Assembly: GCA_032629725.1 (NCBI GenBank)
Contig: JAFEVB010000005.1
Location: 868,001 to 932,000 of the forward strand
Source of the DNA: Gremmenia infestans
Lineage: Eukaryota; Ascomycota; Leotiomycetes; Helotiales; Hamatocanthoscyphaceae
Reading direction: 5' to 3'
DNA: 64,000 nucleotides
Shown here: piece by piece, positions 22,893 through 34,800 of the stretch
How the letters are laid out: each line of letters opens with the position of its first letter
Numbering within the stretch: the first letter of the stretch is position 1
Notes under the pieces: generated by a model
What the model was told of the DNA's origin: nothing
Databases searched by the model: none
Seen by the model: the letters and a program-made list of their open reading frames with translations, nothing else
Translations under genes and position numbers: made by a program

Positions 22893-23935
22893 ATGGCCTC
22901 ACAAGAGCCCCCCCTCGACGAAATCCAATGGCGCTCCCCGCAAATAGCAATGAGCATGCAGGGCATCCATTCCAACTCAGTCCTCTTCTACTTCGCCGAG
23001 TCCCCCTTCTTCGACAAGACCTCCAACAACGCCGTCCTTTTCTCTCAAGCGCTCTACAACCCAACTATGCTGCCCGTCATCCAAACGCGAGAAGCCTTCG
23101 AAGGACGCCTGAAAACAATGTCAGGGCTTGAGTTTATGGTTGCGCAGGAACCGGCAGATCCTGTGAATGGGACAGGGGTCTGGGTTATACGGAAACAGAC
23201 CCGGAGGAAGAGGCAGAATGAAGAGAATGAGATTGTGTTGCATTCTACGTATTTCGTCGTGGGGGAGAATATATATATGGCTCCTGCAGTGGCAGATGTT
23301 CTGGGCTCGCGAACAGTATGCCTCTCTCCTCTTTCCCCCTACACAATACTAACACAACAAAGCTCTCAATCCTCACATCCCTTAACAAATTCTTCTCCAC
23401 CGCTACAACCCTCCCATCATTCACCCCAGCTTTAGGAACAACCTACCTACCACCGCCCTCAACATCCCGCCTAAAACCCACCGAATCGCAAGATCCCTTC
23501 GGTCAAACCAGCAAAGAGAACACCCCCCTCCCCGACTCCCTCACATCCAAAAAAGCCGCATTACCCTCAACAAACAACTCTACCTTCCTATCTTCCCGCC
23601 TGCTGGAAGAGAGCTTAAACATAACGCTGAAATACGGCGAGGAATACATGGACGAGAACCCCATTACAGGCGAACCGGGCGCATTTCATCTCACTACTAC
23701 GGGGCGAATAGAGAGGGAGAAGGATAAACTAGCTGTTCCGGTGGTGGGGAAAGGAGGCGGGATCGGCAGTAAGACAGGGATGCCTGTGCCGCCGTCGTTG
23801 AAGACGACGGGGCTTGAGGTGAAAAAAGAGGGCTTGAAAGGGGAAAAGACTCCGACGAAGAGTCCAGGTGTCAAGGGCCCAAAGAGGAAAAAGAGTAAGG
23901 GGGTGAACTCGGCTGGGGGATTAAGTCCTACTTGA
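22893..23935 (+). CDS. med6: Mediator complex subunit Med6
   Basis: Two exons, 22893-23315 and 23363-23935, 331 aa. The intron is 47 bp with GTATGC and a perfect ACTAAC branch site. The start MASQEPPLDEIQWRSPQ is preferred over the upstream in-frame ATG at 22812 because Med6 proteins begin with this short leader before the LDExxWR box. Further Med6 landmarks are VLFYFAESPFFD, FSQALYNPTML, REAFEGRLKTMSGLEF, and the spliced YFVVGENIYMAPAVADVL...LSILTSLNKFF. The C-terminal third is Pro/Lys-rich and disordered with a KGPKRKKSKG basic patch. Med6 sits in the Mediator head and is needed for activator-dependent RNA polymerase II transcription in the nucleus. It is a conserved housekeeping gene and a good anchor for comparing this locus between species. 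Confidence 0.95.
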
Positions 23936-24185
23936 TTGTCAGGAAACGGTTTTGGAAGAGGCGTCTGGGTGGGTATACCCTTGGAATTTTGATGGCGTTA
24001 AGAGCTGTATCTGGGGCGCCAAGTACAGATTGTGGAGTACCAAAAAATTTCTCTATTGACAAGAGACCTTCCTTTCCCTCTTCTTTTTGCTGTGTGTTGC
24101 TCCAAAATTGTTCATATAGGGCTAGTTAGAGGGATCTTGTACTAAGTGGGGCCAAAAGACCGAAAAGCAAAAAGGGAAAATCGAT

Positions 24186-24193
24186 AAAAAAAA
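24186..24193 (-). terminator. RNA polymerase III T-tract
   Basis: Eight consecutive A on the plus strand, i.e. T8 on the transcribed sense, directly at the 3' end of the 5S gene. Confidence 0.8.
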
Positions 24194-24311
24194 CATACAA
24201 CAGCAGGTATTCGCTGGTGGTCACCCACCCAACTACTAATCTGCCGATCTGAGGCTTGTGTATGGCAGAGCGGACGGGATGCCCAATTCTCCTCAGTCTA
24301 TGGTCGTATGT
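24193..24311 (-). rRNA. 5S ribosomal RNA (dispersed copy, variant or pseudogene)
   Basis: On the minus strand 119 nt begin ACATACGACCATAG and end TTGTATGT, so the terminal helix I pairs. The highly conserved stretches TCCCGTCCGCT and AGTAGTTGGGTGGGTGACCACCAGCGAAT are intact, including the internal control region. The helix II/III portion (after CCATAG) differs from the common filamentous-ascomycete type, which has GGGTGTGGAAAACAGGGC; here it reads ACTGAGGAGAATTGGGC. A T8 tract follows. Single dispersed 5S genes of several types, with some pseudogenes, are usual in Pezizomycotina, so this may be a divergent functional type or a decayed copy. Confidence 0.88.
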
Positions 24312-26514
24312 GACATATATAGTGTTTATTTAGGACTATGTACTATTCATATTCCTGTCCCGCCATCCAAATCGCATTTGACGCTGGTGGATCGTCTATG
24401 CAGCCTCTTAGACTCTTAGAGGATTGAAATGTACTTATTTATAATTCTATAATATCTTTTCACCTTTACGTAATATATAACGATAAGCTCTCTCTATAGA
24501 GCAGATGAGTAGCAGAGAGCATGTTAGAAGGCATAGTACTTAGGAAAGATAAAACATCCTAAGGTATATCCTAGAGCGAATAGTAGCTATAGTAGCAGCT
24601 ATAAGTTAGAGTTGCTAGTATAGCACTTACTATATAGACTTACTTGCTCTTTTATATATTTGATGGTAGATACTATTAAGATAAGGGGACTGAATCCCGA
24701 CCTTTCTAGTCATGTGACTTAGCGTAGCTTAGTCAGCGAAGAGGTTATCTCCAACAGTCTCTTCGCGTCTTCTACTTCCACTTTGAATGCTATGCAACAT
24801 CAACCAGAACCATGACCACGTTTTACTAGCTAGTACGAAGTGATCACAAACGGTGATACCTGTGACTGTTCTTTGCCCCCCTGCTATAGAGTTCTTGGCA
24901 CAATAGCTACGCCTGGGACGAAGTAACTTTCTCCTCTGCGCCACTTAGAGAGCTTAGATCTAATAAAATATAAGACTCTAAATCTCTAAGATAACTTTAG
25001 CATGAACATTTATTACAGTTCTGCGGATCTATGCTATAGTAAAGAGCTAGTCATATGTGCGGGATCTATTTTCTCTATACTGAATAGTCTCTACTCTCCC
25101 TTCCCTCCCCTTAATAAAGAGCATTTGTGGGTTTCTCTACCGTAGATACAAGGGGGCTAAGCTAATGATATCACTATAGCTAGGGCTTAGTGGGACTTTA
25201 CAAAGACCTTACAAGTACCCTTTAGTGCTAGCACGGGCTACCAGTAAGGGCTCTAGCCATTCGGCTCTATAGATTTCTACGTATTGTGGGGATCTGACCT
25301 ACAAATGCTCTTTATTAAGGACGGGGGAGAGTACTGTCGGACTTAAAAACAAAGCGAGTACGAAGCATATGCGCGAGTAGCTAGCATATAAAGCTTAAAA
25401 TGCGGGTCCATAAATAGCAAGGAAAGTGCTTTGATTCATAACTCTAGTTAGCTCCAAAAATAACTTTATAAAGAGGGTATTATTAAGTAGCATAAGACTT
25501 GTTAATGTAGTACTAAGTCCCTTGCAAATCGGATGGTAAAGCTCCGTATAGACTTTATGAATTGCGCACGTTCTTGGACCCCCTAGAGGAGATCAAACGA
25601 GACGAGACCCATAGAAGGTGGGAAAATTCAGGTTAGCTGCTAATCCCCTGCACTAAATCCTGCACTAAAAATAAGGGTACTATAATAAACTTGAAAAGTA
25701 CGAAGTGTGTTATATTATTCAGCCAATTAAATGGCTCAGCACAGTCGCATGCGGGGTTTTCCTCTGAAACAATCACGGCAATGGGTAACCTAGCCTAGAT
25801 CTACGAAGTAAAAGGGGGTTACTATGCCTTGAAATCCTAGTTGCTGGACTTCTTTAGTGTCCAGACAATGCGATGTGAGGTGAAAAGGGGTAAATTTTTG
25901 GGGGGTAGAATTTAGAGTCTAGACCGCATATCATCTCTGAAACGCTTGCAGAAACGCCTTCGGATATTTGACTAGACTCGGGAGAGTCAGAAGAACGGGA
26001 TCTCTTAAATAGGAAGGTGGCTACTGTAGCGGCAATGATGTTCGCCTGCGGGGAGAATTTACAGCGTATCATCGGTAGGCTAGTAGCCATGGCAATCGTA
26101 AAGTGGATTCTTGATCAAAAGTGTCAAAGCTTTTGATAAAGGGTCCAATTGCTCACTGTCTAGCGTCTAACAAGTCCACGCGTTTGAGCCTGACGGGCGG
26201 TCTAGTCAGCCATCTTTTGCAGAGAAAGTTGCGACCGGTGTTGTCTAGACTCCATTTCTCTTAATTTTCATGCTATCATAATAGTCAAGGGACAGGCAGG
26301 TTTTGATTATCCACAGAAGTCAGGTAGTTATCAAAACTACTATAACTAGCGACAGATCTCCCTCCTCGCTGGATAGACCTCCGATGGATCAACTCCGTCC
26401 ACAACAAACTTCTAGTCGATTCAGTCCGTGGTCAGAGCACAGGTACGTGAAGGTCAAAGTATGGAACGGTTTACATTATTTTTGAACATAGACTGAGTTA
26501 AATTTAGCGTTCAA
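24312..26514. other. AT-rich intergenic region with repeat fragments
   Basis: 2.2 kb with no supported gene and many TA-rich stretches suggesting RIP. It contains the dispersed-repeat fragment at 25019-25095 (mate at 19581-19656) and an inverted repeat at 25109-25320. The final 400 bp are less AT-rich and lead into the AMID-like gene. Confidence 0.45.
25109..25320. repeat. Inverted repeat, 24-bp arms
   Basis: The arm at 25109-25132 (starts CCTTAATAAAGAGCATTTGT) and the arm at 25297-25320 (ends AAATGCTCTTTATTAAGG) are reverse complements with one mismatch, separated by 164 bp. Flanking bases (GTCTCTACTCTCCC versus GGGGGAGAGTACTG) extend the pairing imperfectly, so this may be the terminus of a small non-autonomous element. 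Confidence 0.7.
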
Positions 26515-27811
26515 ATGCAGCCTGTGACTGAAGTGATTATAGTCGGCGGCTCGCATAGTGGTCTAGGTGCAGCACAGCATATTCTTAAGTCGCTACCCGA
26601 CGTTAGAGTGACACTTATTAGCACCAGCCCAGACTATTTCTTCAACATAGCCTCTCCTCGGCTTCTTTCCAGACCTAAAGATGTCCCGCTTGATCAATTG
26701 CTGATTCCGATCGAAAACCTATTTCAAAAGTACCCGAAATCCCAGTTCGAATTTGTTCATGCCTCCGTCACTGAACTTGATCCGGAAAGCAAAATCATTA
26801 GCACGGACGATGGAGCGTTGAGGAAATATGACCATCTTATAATTGCTTCTGGAAGTATGTTCATCTCTCAACAGCGTCTCTTAAACAAGAGCTCCATTTT
26901 CTCACGGGTTCGCTGTTTATAAATAATGCTGACCACATCCGTCAGGTCATACTCATAGCGGAAATGCAGACCCATGTATACCAGTAAAACAGACCATGGT
27001 AGATATACTAAGAGACAGCATTCCTAGAGCACAAGAAGCCATAGCCAACGCCTCAAGGATAGTGATCGGAGGCGGCGGTCCTGTGGGAATTGAAATGGCT
27101 GGAGAAATTGCAGATGCCTATCCCGATAAAACTGTGACCATGGTATTCGCTGGTTTCCGACTTCTGGACGATCTGAAGGGAAGGGCCAGTATCGAAGCTG
27201 GCAAGAAACTCAATAAGCTTGGCATAATTGTGAAGTCAGGGAACAAAGTGAGTATCTTGTTCTGAACTATTGGCGGGCAAAGCCATCGACGGGAAAATGA
27301 AACTGACTTGGTTACGCTAGGTTAAAAGTGTCTTATACAATGAAAAGACCAATGACTGGACTGTCGTGCTCGTCGATGGCTCAACTCTTGAGACAGATCT
27401 CTACATTTCAGCAGTTGGAGTAGTGCCAAACAATAGCTTTATCCCCAGCTCCCTGCTCTCACATAGCGGATGGGTTGAATGCGACGAAAACCTTGCCGTC
27501 AAGAACGTCTCCGACATTTACGCCATTGGTGATATTGTTGACGGACAAAAGAAGATGGCCACGGTTATCAAAGCACATATCAGTTGTGTAGCAAAGAATC
27601 TGGCTGTCGATATCAATAAAGTAGGTGTTCGACAACCACTGAAACTGCCATTTCTAGACGGAAGTAAGTGAATTTTGAAGTGCTGATAACTGCCATATCT
27701 GCCTCGGAGCTCCCTGTAACGGACTGCTAACTCTTAGCTATCAATAGTGCTGGTACCAATAGGAACAGATGGTGGTACAGGGCAGATTGGAAGCTTTGTT
27801 CCATGGAGTTG
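26515..27811 (+). CDS. AMID/AIF-2-like FAD-NAD(P)H oxidoreductase
   Basis: Exons 26515-26854, 26946-27247, 27321-27663 and 27748-27811, frames continuous at each junction. The FAD-binding motif is VIIVGGSHSGLGAAQ near residue 8, the NAD(P)H motif is RIVIGGGGPVGIEMAGEIAD, and the second FAD motif ends VSDIYAIGDIVD. This is the layout of the pyridine-nucleotide disulfide-oxidoreductase fold in AMID-type flavoproteins. The product uses NAD(P)H to reduce an acceptor, possibly a quinone. The 3' end is uncertain: after FVPWSW a donor GTAAGT at 27812 should lead to a short last exon. Candidates begin at 27942 (LSALRKFLMTED then stop) or at about 27993 (MIGYLVRF). About 345 aa are firmly read. It lies 1.5 kb upstream of dioxygenase copy 2 on the same strand. 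Confidence 0.87.
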
Positions 27812-29121
27812 GTAAGTTTATTTTGCGTTTGATATTGCACTCTACTCTGATTTCTACTGTGATTTCAAAAGATCTTTGAACATATCTTGGGACTTCTCTG
27901 AGAGCTGTGGGCTTCCAAGATGTGCCATATAGACTTTGGCAGGCTGTCAGCGCTTCGAAAATTCCTTATGACTGAAGACTAATTATAAAATAGGATGATC
28001 GGCTATTTGGTTCGTTTTATCTTACTCAGTTTGCTTTTTATTTTGCTCTTGGAGCCGAGAGCCTCTTGGCCTTCGACATGTGTCTCAATTCAAGGCGCTT
28101 GTACTACTTACAAAGCTCTTAGCTCTAGAAAGCTTCCATATAGAAAAGTACTAATAAGCTGACAGAAAGGGGACTTCTATATGTCTAAGACTAATTTATT
28201 CGTCGTGGAGGAGTGAAGATCAAGGTTCAGTATAATTAGCTAAGGTGTTGTATAAAGAATTATGTAAATTTAGAGGTAGCGAATAGAAGGCTGGTAGAGT
28301 AATCTTAGGAGTTAAGACTAATTAAAATATCAGAAGATTAATTATCCCTACATATTAAGTTAATATTATAAATATTGACATTAGTTGATAGAATAACAGA
28401 ATATAGAATAAGAACCTAGAATTAGGCCAATAATTATGACTCTTATAGCGAAGTCCGCATCTTAATTCCTTGGGACCTCGTGTGCTGCGGCGCTGATCGC
28501 AGCACCGCTCATAGACACGACCATTGAGTGAAAATTGATATTCCCAATTCCAAGACCAATGAGATTCATAATAAAGACAGCTCCACAACCATGTCCACAA
28601 CCATGGAAAGCGCGATGCCAACGGGCGAGTAGCCAATACTTGAGTCTTTCGCTTCAAAGTTTTGTGTACCATCTGGGAAGTATGCAGATGCTTGAGCAAG
28701 GAAGAAAGCTTATGAGATAGACCAGTGGCAGAAGCTCATACAGTACCAACAGATAATGGAATACTATACCCGAAAAGCAATAAGATGAAATATGTTAATC
28801 TCTATATACCTTACGGCGCCGACAGCCTCAAAGTTTTCCGCTCGATCGATATCGAAGTAGCTCAACTCTTCTCCGGAACAGAGGTGCTTATATAAATAAG
28901 ATACAGGCAATTGACCTCCAGTTGCCATGGGTTTGTGAAGCCGACTACAAGCCAGATTTGATTTTTTTGGGTACGTTTTTGCCTCTAAGTTTTTGAGCTA
29001 ATGACCCTAGAGCAACCAGAAGTAGAGATACTAATCTGATCCTAATTAAACAGCGACGCAGACTTTGAGAGGGGTATTCTTGCAATGTTCTTGTTGGGGT
29101 CCATTGTTTTTTGCACCCCAC
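27812..29121. other. Flavoprotein 3' region and intergenic
   Basis: Contains the possible last exon(s) of the flavoprotein (27940-28030), then AT-rich sequence. A minus-strand stretch at 28460-28600 includes a 35-codon open frame starting MNLIGLGIGNINFHS and a perfect 12-bp tandem duplication, TCCACAACCATG twice at 28582-28605. I do not call a gene there. Confidence 0.4.
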
Positions 29122-29297
29122 AATGGTGAAAAACGCTCAAGATATAGCACCATTGCCGATCTCATTGGTTCCTAATCCCTGATCTAAGAATTGTCCCACT
29201 GTTGTTCCTAATGGCGAAAGAGGCTTAAGTTATGGCACCATCACCGACTTTGGTAGCTTCCAAATCTACGAAATACAGCCCTACATAATTTTTAAAT
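29122..29297. repeat. Imperfect 88-bp tandem duplication in the promoter of dioxygenase 2
   Basis: The stretch beginning AATGGTGAAAAACGCTCAAG at 29122 is repeated, diverged, from 29210 (AATGGCGAAAGAGGCTTAAG). The offset of 88 bp is constant across the recognisable 60 bp core. Each unit contains a decamer at the same place: ATAGCACCAT (29144-29153) and ATGGCACCAT (29232-29241). Confidence 0.65.
29232..29241. promoter_or_regulatory. Candidate CYS3/Met4-type sulfur-regulator site
   Basis: ATGGCACCAT fits the palindromic consensus ATGRYRYCAT described for the Neurospora bZIP regulator CYS3 exactly. It lies 125 bp upstream of the start of the TauD-type dioxygenase, a sulfur-acquisition family. 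A single match of a 10-mer can occur by chance; the duplicated, one-base-different copy 88 bp upstream strengthens it slightly. Confidence 0.45.
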
Positions 29298-29365
29298 GTC
29301 CCATCTATTTCATATGTTATTTCAAATCTAAACATCCTCTATTCATTAAGCAAACGACTATTGCA

Positions 29366-31113
29366 ATGGCGCCACCCTCAGCGGATAGTCCTGTCGCTCA
29401 TCATGTTGAAGAAGAGCCCGAGGCTTTGCAAACCACTATAAACTCAAAACCCTCTAGCCTTCTTTCGAAACTTTACCCTACTCCTCTAGTCTATTCGGGT
29501 TCCCTCGATCAATACGAGTCTTTTGACCTGACGACAGTGATCGGGAAAGAGTTTCCGACAGTCCAGCTTACGGAGCTTCTTAAAGACGATTCAAAGATCA
29601 AGGACCTAGCTATAACGGGTAGCTTTCCCTAATAGTAGATGTCGGAAAATGTTCATAATTAATTTTATCTTTAATAGTTTCTCAGCGTGGCGTTGTCTTT
29701 TTCCGTAACCAGGACATTAACATCGAAGAGCAAAAGACTCTAGCTCAAAAGTTAGGAGAGCTTTCTGGCAAACCTGAGACGTCGAAGGTTAGTAGGTTAT
29801 GTGATTGAGGGATGCATTCGCCATTTATCTAAGTAAAATAATCATTTAGCTACACAGACATGCAGTAAGCAATAGCAAAAGGGGAATTCCGGTAGACGAC
29901 AAAGGAACCCTTGATGACGAAGTCTCTATTGTCTCATCCGACGTATGCTATCCATCCATCAAATCAATGTTTCTTATATTTAATTCAGTTACTAGACACC
30001 TCGAGAAAGTGATAGCAATAAGTTTGCTGATCGAGCTCCTAGAAAAACGGCTAATCAAGTTTGGCACTCTGAGTAAGCCTATCAAGCCTATCCTTTTTAT
30101 TATTGTGAAGCAATTCACATCCGAAATCTGACAAACTGATTTAATGTAGTATCACTTTTGAGAATATTCCATCAGATTATGCCACTCTAAAGGTTGTAAG
30201 TCTTCCTGGAAAAGTAGGCGGAGATACACTCTTTGCTTCTGGTTACGACGCATACGACCGCCTTTCTCCCTCGTGGCAGGATTTTCTTGAGGGTCTGACA
30301 GCGACTCATTTCCAGGTATGGAGTTATTATTCCACTTACGAGCTTATCTATTCTAACCGTATTATTTTCTTGCCTAGCCGTCTTTCAACAAAATAGTTGC
30401 AGAGAAAGGAATCGAACTCATCGAGGAAAACAGAGGAACACCAGAAAATACTGGAACGCACTTCCAGGCCGTACAGTAAGACCATTTCTAGACTTTAGCC
30501 GCACTTAGTATATTCTAGAGATACAAGAAACTGACTGGCTAATAATAGTCCTGTCATTCGGACGAACCCAGTCACGGGGTAAAAGAGCCATAAATCTTTC
30601 ATGTTGTCTCTTGTGCTAATTATCTTTAGTTGGAAGAGTATCTTTGGTGCAGGACAACAGGTTGAACACGGCTGGATTAATAACGTTACTGACCGAGAAA
30701 GCGAGCTTATTAAGGGCTATCGTTAGTTACCTTCATACGAAGTTGATATATTCACGGTTAACCATGTACTTCTGCTTTCTAGTCCTCGAAACCATTGCAT
30801 CAAACTATGACTTGCAAGTTCGGATCAAGTGGAATCAAAACGACTTAGCCATATGGGATAAGTAAGTTACTCGCTTCTAAAGATTCTTATAACTGGCGAC
30901 AACATCCTGATAACATTCTTAAAGTCGATCCATTTTCCATACAGCTATTAGGTAAGTTTAAATATACTATTTGAATATCTGCAGAACTCTAATTTATTCT
31001 ACTCTAGCGATTATAAAGAGAAGCGAGTAGCACATCGCGTGTTGTCTCTTGGAGAAAGACCATACCTTGACAAGAATTCATCCTCTCGACGAGAAGCACT
31101 AGGAGGGCTGTAA
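29366..31113 (+). CDS. TauD-type Fe(II)/2-oxoglutarate dioxygenase, copy 2
   Basis: Eleven exons: 29366-29618, 29678-29787, 29850-29942, 29996-30072, 30150-30315, 30378-30475, 30549-30578, 30630-30721, 30783-30861, 30925-30951, 31008-31113; 376 aa, no internal stop. Metal ligands are WHSD (H176, D178, assembled across intron 4) and IFHTA (H338), with R352 fourteen residues on, the same spacing as copy 1. The segments KLGELSGKP, SKLHRHAV, GGDTLFASGYDAYDRLSP and NPVTGWKSIFGAGQQ align with copy 1. All eight introns of copy 1 recur here at the same codons and phase, and five consecutive internal exons have identical lengths (98, 30, 92, 79, 27 nt); two introns are extra. The N-terminus is 26 residues longer and the C-terminal basic tail of copy 1 is missing. 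Expected role: cytosolic sulfonate (taurine-like) oxygenation for sulfur supply. Confidence 0.92.
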
Positions 31114-31617
31114 AACTATAGTTTACTGTTTTCAGAAGTTCACTAGGATTTGATAATCAAGAAACGCTGGTCAATCGTGCGGTAGTCTAGTTTAGAACAG
31201 TTTACTCAGGCTATAGAGAATATAATTTACTTTGTAGTTCCTCATATTGCATTTACAGTAATCACTAAGCGATCTTGAGAGTTTGATAAAGTTTTATGTT
31301 TTTCACAAGGAACTAGAATTGTCATTTTCTCCGCGATAAAAGAGTATCACGAGTCGTACCTCCCTCCTATCATAAAATATCTAGGAACTCTAGAATCTAA
31401 AGACCAGGATTTCCTACATAAAAAAAAGTATAGCATATGTAGGAGCGTAGCGGCAGTAATAGTCAAACAGTGTTTAGGCTGTGATCCAAGTCATAGTTGC
31501 AACAACATTATCTGAAGACATGTCCAGATCCTCAGCTTTCTGAATAAGCTCTAATGCGAGATTATTGCGGAAAACCTCCCGGCTAGTATGGAGGGATAAC
31601 ACAACCGCGGACTCTAG
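31114..31617. other. Boundary between genes and the RIP-mutated block
   Basis: About 500 bp of ordinary-composition sequence with no gene. It ends in CTAG (31614-31617), the same four bases found just outside the far end of the retroelement. Confidence 0.5.
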
Positions 31618-31800
31618 GCTAGGATCTGACTTATAGTTTTATTATTATATAAATATATATATTAAAATAAACTATATAAAAGAGTATATTATAGAATAGA
31701 TAATAATCTAAATTTAGTAAAGTGCCTAATTTTATAAGGTATAGTATAGTACTAGCTATATACTCTACTTTATATAATATTCTATTTAGTCTCTACTATA
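31618..31800 (-). repeat. Left (3') LTR of the outer element, 183 bp
   Basis: Begins GCTAGGATCTGACTTATAG and ends CTCTACTATA. It aligns without gaps to 49394-49576. The inner half has T or A at nearly every place where the right copy keeps C or G, i.e. it is the more strongly RIP-mutated copy. Confidence 0.9.
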
Positions 31801-34800
31801 TTTATCTCTCCTCTAAAAGCTTACTTAACCTAAGTAATATACTACTTTTATTAATTTTACTACTAAAAGAAAAGTAAAAAGATATATAAAATTAGTTCCT
31901 TTAAGTCTCCTTTTAAGCATACTAACTTAATAATATCTTTTTATTATTATCTCTAAGTAAATTAGTAGCGCTAGTCTACTTTTATTACTAACTACCTATA
32001 ACTTCTTCTACTTTACTACCTCTTTTAACTTTAATCTTTTTATTATATACTACTTTACTTTTTATTCTTACCTTTTATTCTTCTATTATTCTAGTATTAA
32101 CTTTCTTATTTGCCTTTATTTCTTATTACTCTTATTACTTTTTTCTTTTTATTATCTTTACTACTTTCTTATAACTTTAGTAACCTTACTATTATTATAA
32201 AAGCATATAAATCTGTAATTTGCTAAGTTTTTTAATCTTTTAATATTCTATAAATAGCTAACTACTTTATAAAGTATAAATACTTTAAATTACTTTCTTT
32301 TTAATAAGGTTATTATACTATTCTAGCTCTATTTATTACTTTTATAGCTATAGTTTTATTAGTAGTCTATAGTCTTTATAGTATATATTATAGGTTTAAT
32401 ATACTTTCTAGTACTAAACTTATACTAGTATTTAAATATTCTTTCCTAGCTATATATGCCTATAATATATTTAACTTTCTAATTCTTTTTAGATTTTAAT
32501 AATTTTAACTTTATTTTATAAGCTATTTACTTAATATATTACTTCTAAGATTACTATACTAATTTATACTAACTTTTATACTAGAATTAGCACACTTTGC
32601 TTTTTTACTTATTTTTCTATAAATAGCCTATTTTAATCTATTAAATTTAATTTATCTCTTTTTTTTCTTAAAGTTTATTATTAATATAGTAGTAAAGCCT
32701 ATTATTTATATAGTATTAGATATAATAATTAGAATAAAATAGTAGTATATAGATATTAGAGTTATTAATATTATCTTAAATATAGTTATTAAGTCTCTCT
32801 AAGATTATTAAGCTCTTAGATAATTTACTAACTTATTATCTTAGATTAGTTCTTTTTTTTTCCTTTTTTAGTAATAACTTTAACTTTCTTTTTTAGTACT
32901 ACTTTATATATTAGCATCTTTATTCTTAGAAAGTATTCTTTACTTTTTATAGTCTACTTTATTATTAACTCTACTTTAGTTTAATTAAAGTGGTCTAATA
33001 TATTTAGTTATAACTTAGACGCTTTTAGAATACTATTATAAAAGGGTACTATCTATAGGTAAATGCTTTCTTTTACTATTAGTAGCTAGCTACTATAAGC
33101 TACTACTATCTAGATTCTTATAGTAAGCTTTATACTCTTAGTTACTATTTTAATTTTACTATTAGCTTTTACTATAAGATTACTTAAGAAGTATTAGAAG
33201 AATTAGATATATTATAGTAGCTTAGTTTATTATAAGAAAGTATAAGTATTCTTAGGCTATATTATTACTATTACTTTCTACTAACTTTATATAGATTAGT
33301 ATTTTTATTCTATAAAGAAGTTGCTTTTTCTTTTTATTTTTAAGAAAAGAATAAGAGGGTACCTATTAGCCTACTTTAAGAGGAGAGATCTAGGTCTTAA
33401 TAATCCTTATAGTCTCTAATAGAACCTTTATAGTTTATTTTTAATAGTGCTTTTATTAACTTTCTCTAAAGCTCTTTCTATACTTATAAAACCTTTCTTT
33501 TTATTTTTTGCTTTTATAAATAGCTATCTATTTATATTATATTATATTTAGCTTTACTTTTATATTACTTTTTTAGCTTTATAGTTATATTTGCTAGTAG
33601 GTATTTAGAGGCTTTATTTACTTTAAAGGCTATATTACTATATTATAGTAGTACTATCTCTAACTATACTCTAGTTTCTAAAGGTGCTATAAACCTATAT
33701 TACTAAAGATAGTAAAGATATAAATTTATTATATAGTTGCTAGCAGATTACTAAATATATCTATAAATTTTCTAATTAATAATAAGTTTAAATAAGTTAT
33801 TCTTTTTTTTTAGGATTAATAACTATAATTATATTAAGATTAGATATCTCTTATTAGCTTATTCTATTAGCTTAGCTTAGTTATAGAAAAAGGTACTAGC
33901 TATAAAGACTTTATATTAATAGCTTTGTCTTTTAGAAGCTTTCTTATCTATTAATTAGTAATATTATTATTTTAGTTAGAGCTTAACTATAGCTATTATA
34001 TCTAAGATTAGTAATTTATTAAGTATTTATTTATTACTTATAATATAGTATTATTTACTTAATTCTAAGCTTAAATAGACCTCTTTTACTAGCCTATCTA
34101 CTAAAATTTTACTTTTACTAAAAACTATTTTTTAGATTATAGAAATCTCTAGCTTTAATAATATATCTAAGTAGAAAAAAGATATTATAACTAAGAAACC
34201 CTATTTAAGCTATTACTATAATAGCTTTTAATTAGGCTAAAGGTGCTTAGCTTTAGTACTTTATAGAAAATATAATTAAAGCTTTTAATAAACTATATTT
34301 AATCTATAGCAATTAGCTTATACTTTCTTCTTAGTAGAGAGTTTTATTAGTATTTTGCTTTTTTCTAAGCATTTACTAAAGGTGCTAATATCTATTTTAA
34401 AAGGTAGATATATAAATATAGTATTATAGTAGTTTTTATTAGTAGAAGCTAAGACACTTCTAGCTTTATATTAGAGTGCCTAGGCTCTATAGCATTTTAG
34501 TAATTTATATAATTTTTTATAACTTTTTTTACTATTATACTACTTTATCTCTTTTTTAAAATAAGATTTTAGCTTGCTTTTAAGCTTATTACTTTAGTAG
34601 ACTTAGAAGTAGCTATAGGCTTTTATATTACTATTATTAGATATAACTTTATTTAGATATCTTAATACTATCTATAGTAGAACTGCTTATTACTTTTAAT
34701 ATCTTTATAATAGCATTTTACTTTCTTAACTTATATTATTTTTTAACTTTTTTTAAGATATTATTAGATAATATAGATATTATTATAGCTTTTTTTGCTT

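Noticed and set aside
28420..28700. Protein-like minus-strand fragments including a 35-codon frame (MNLIGLGIG...)
   Set aside because: Frames are interrupted and no family is recognisable; the 12-bp tandem duplication there explains part of the apparent pattern.
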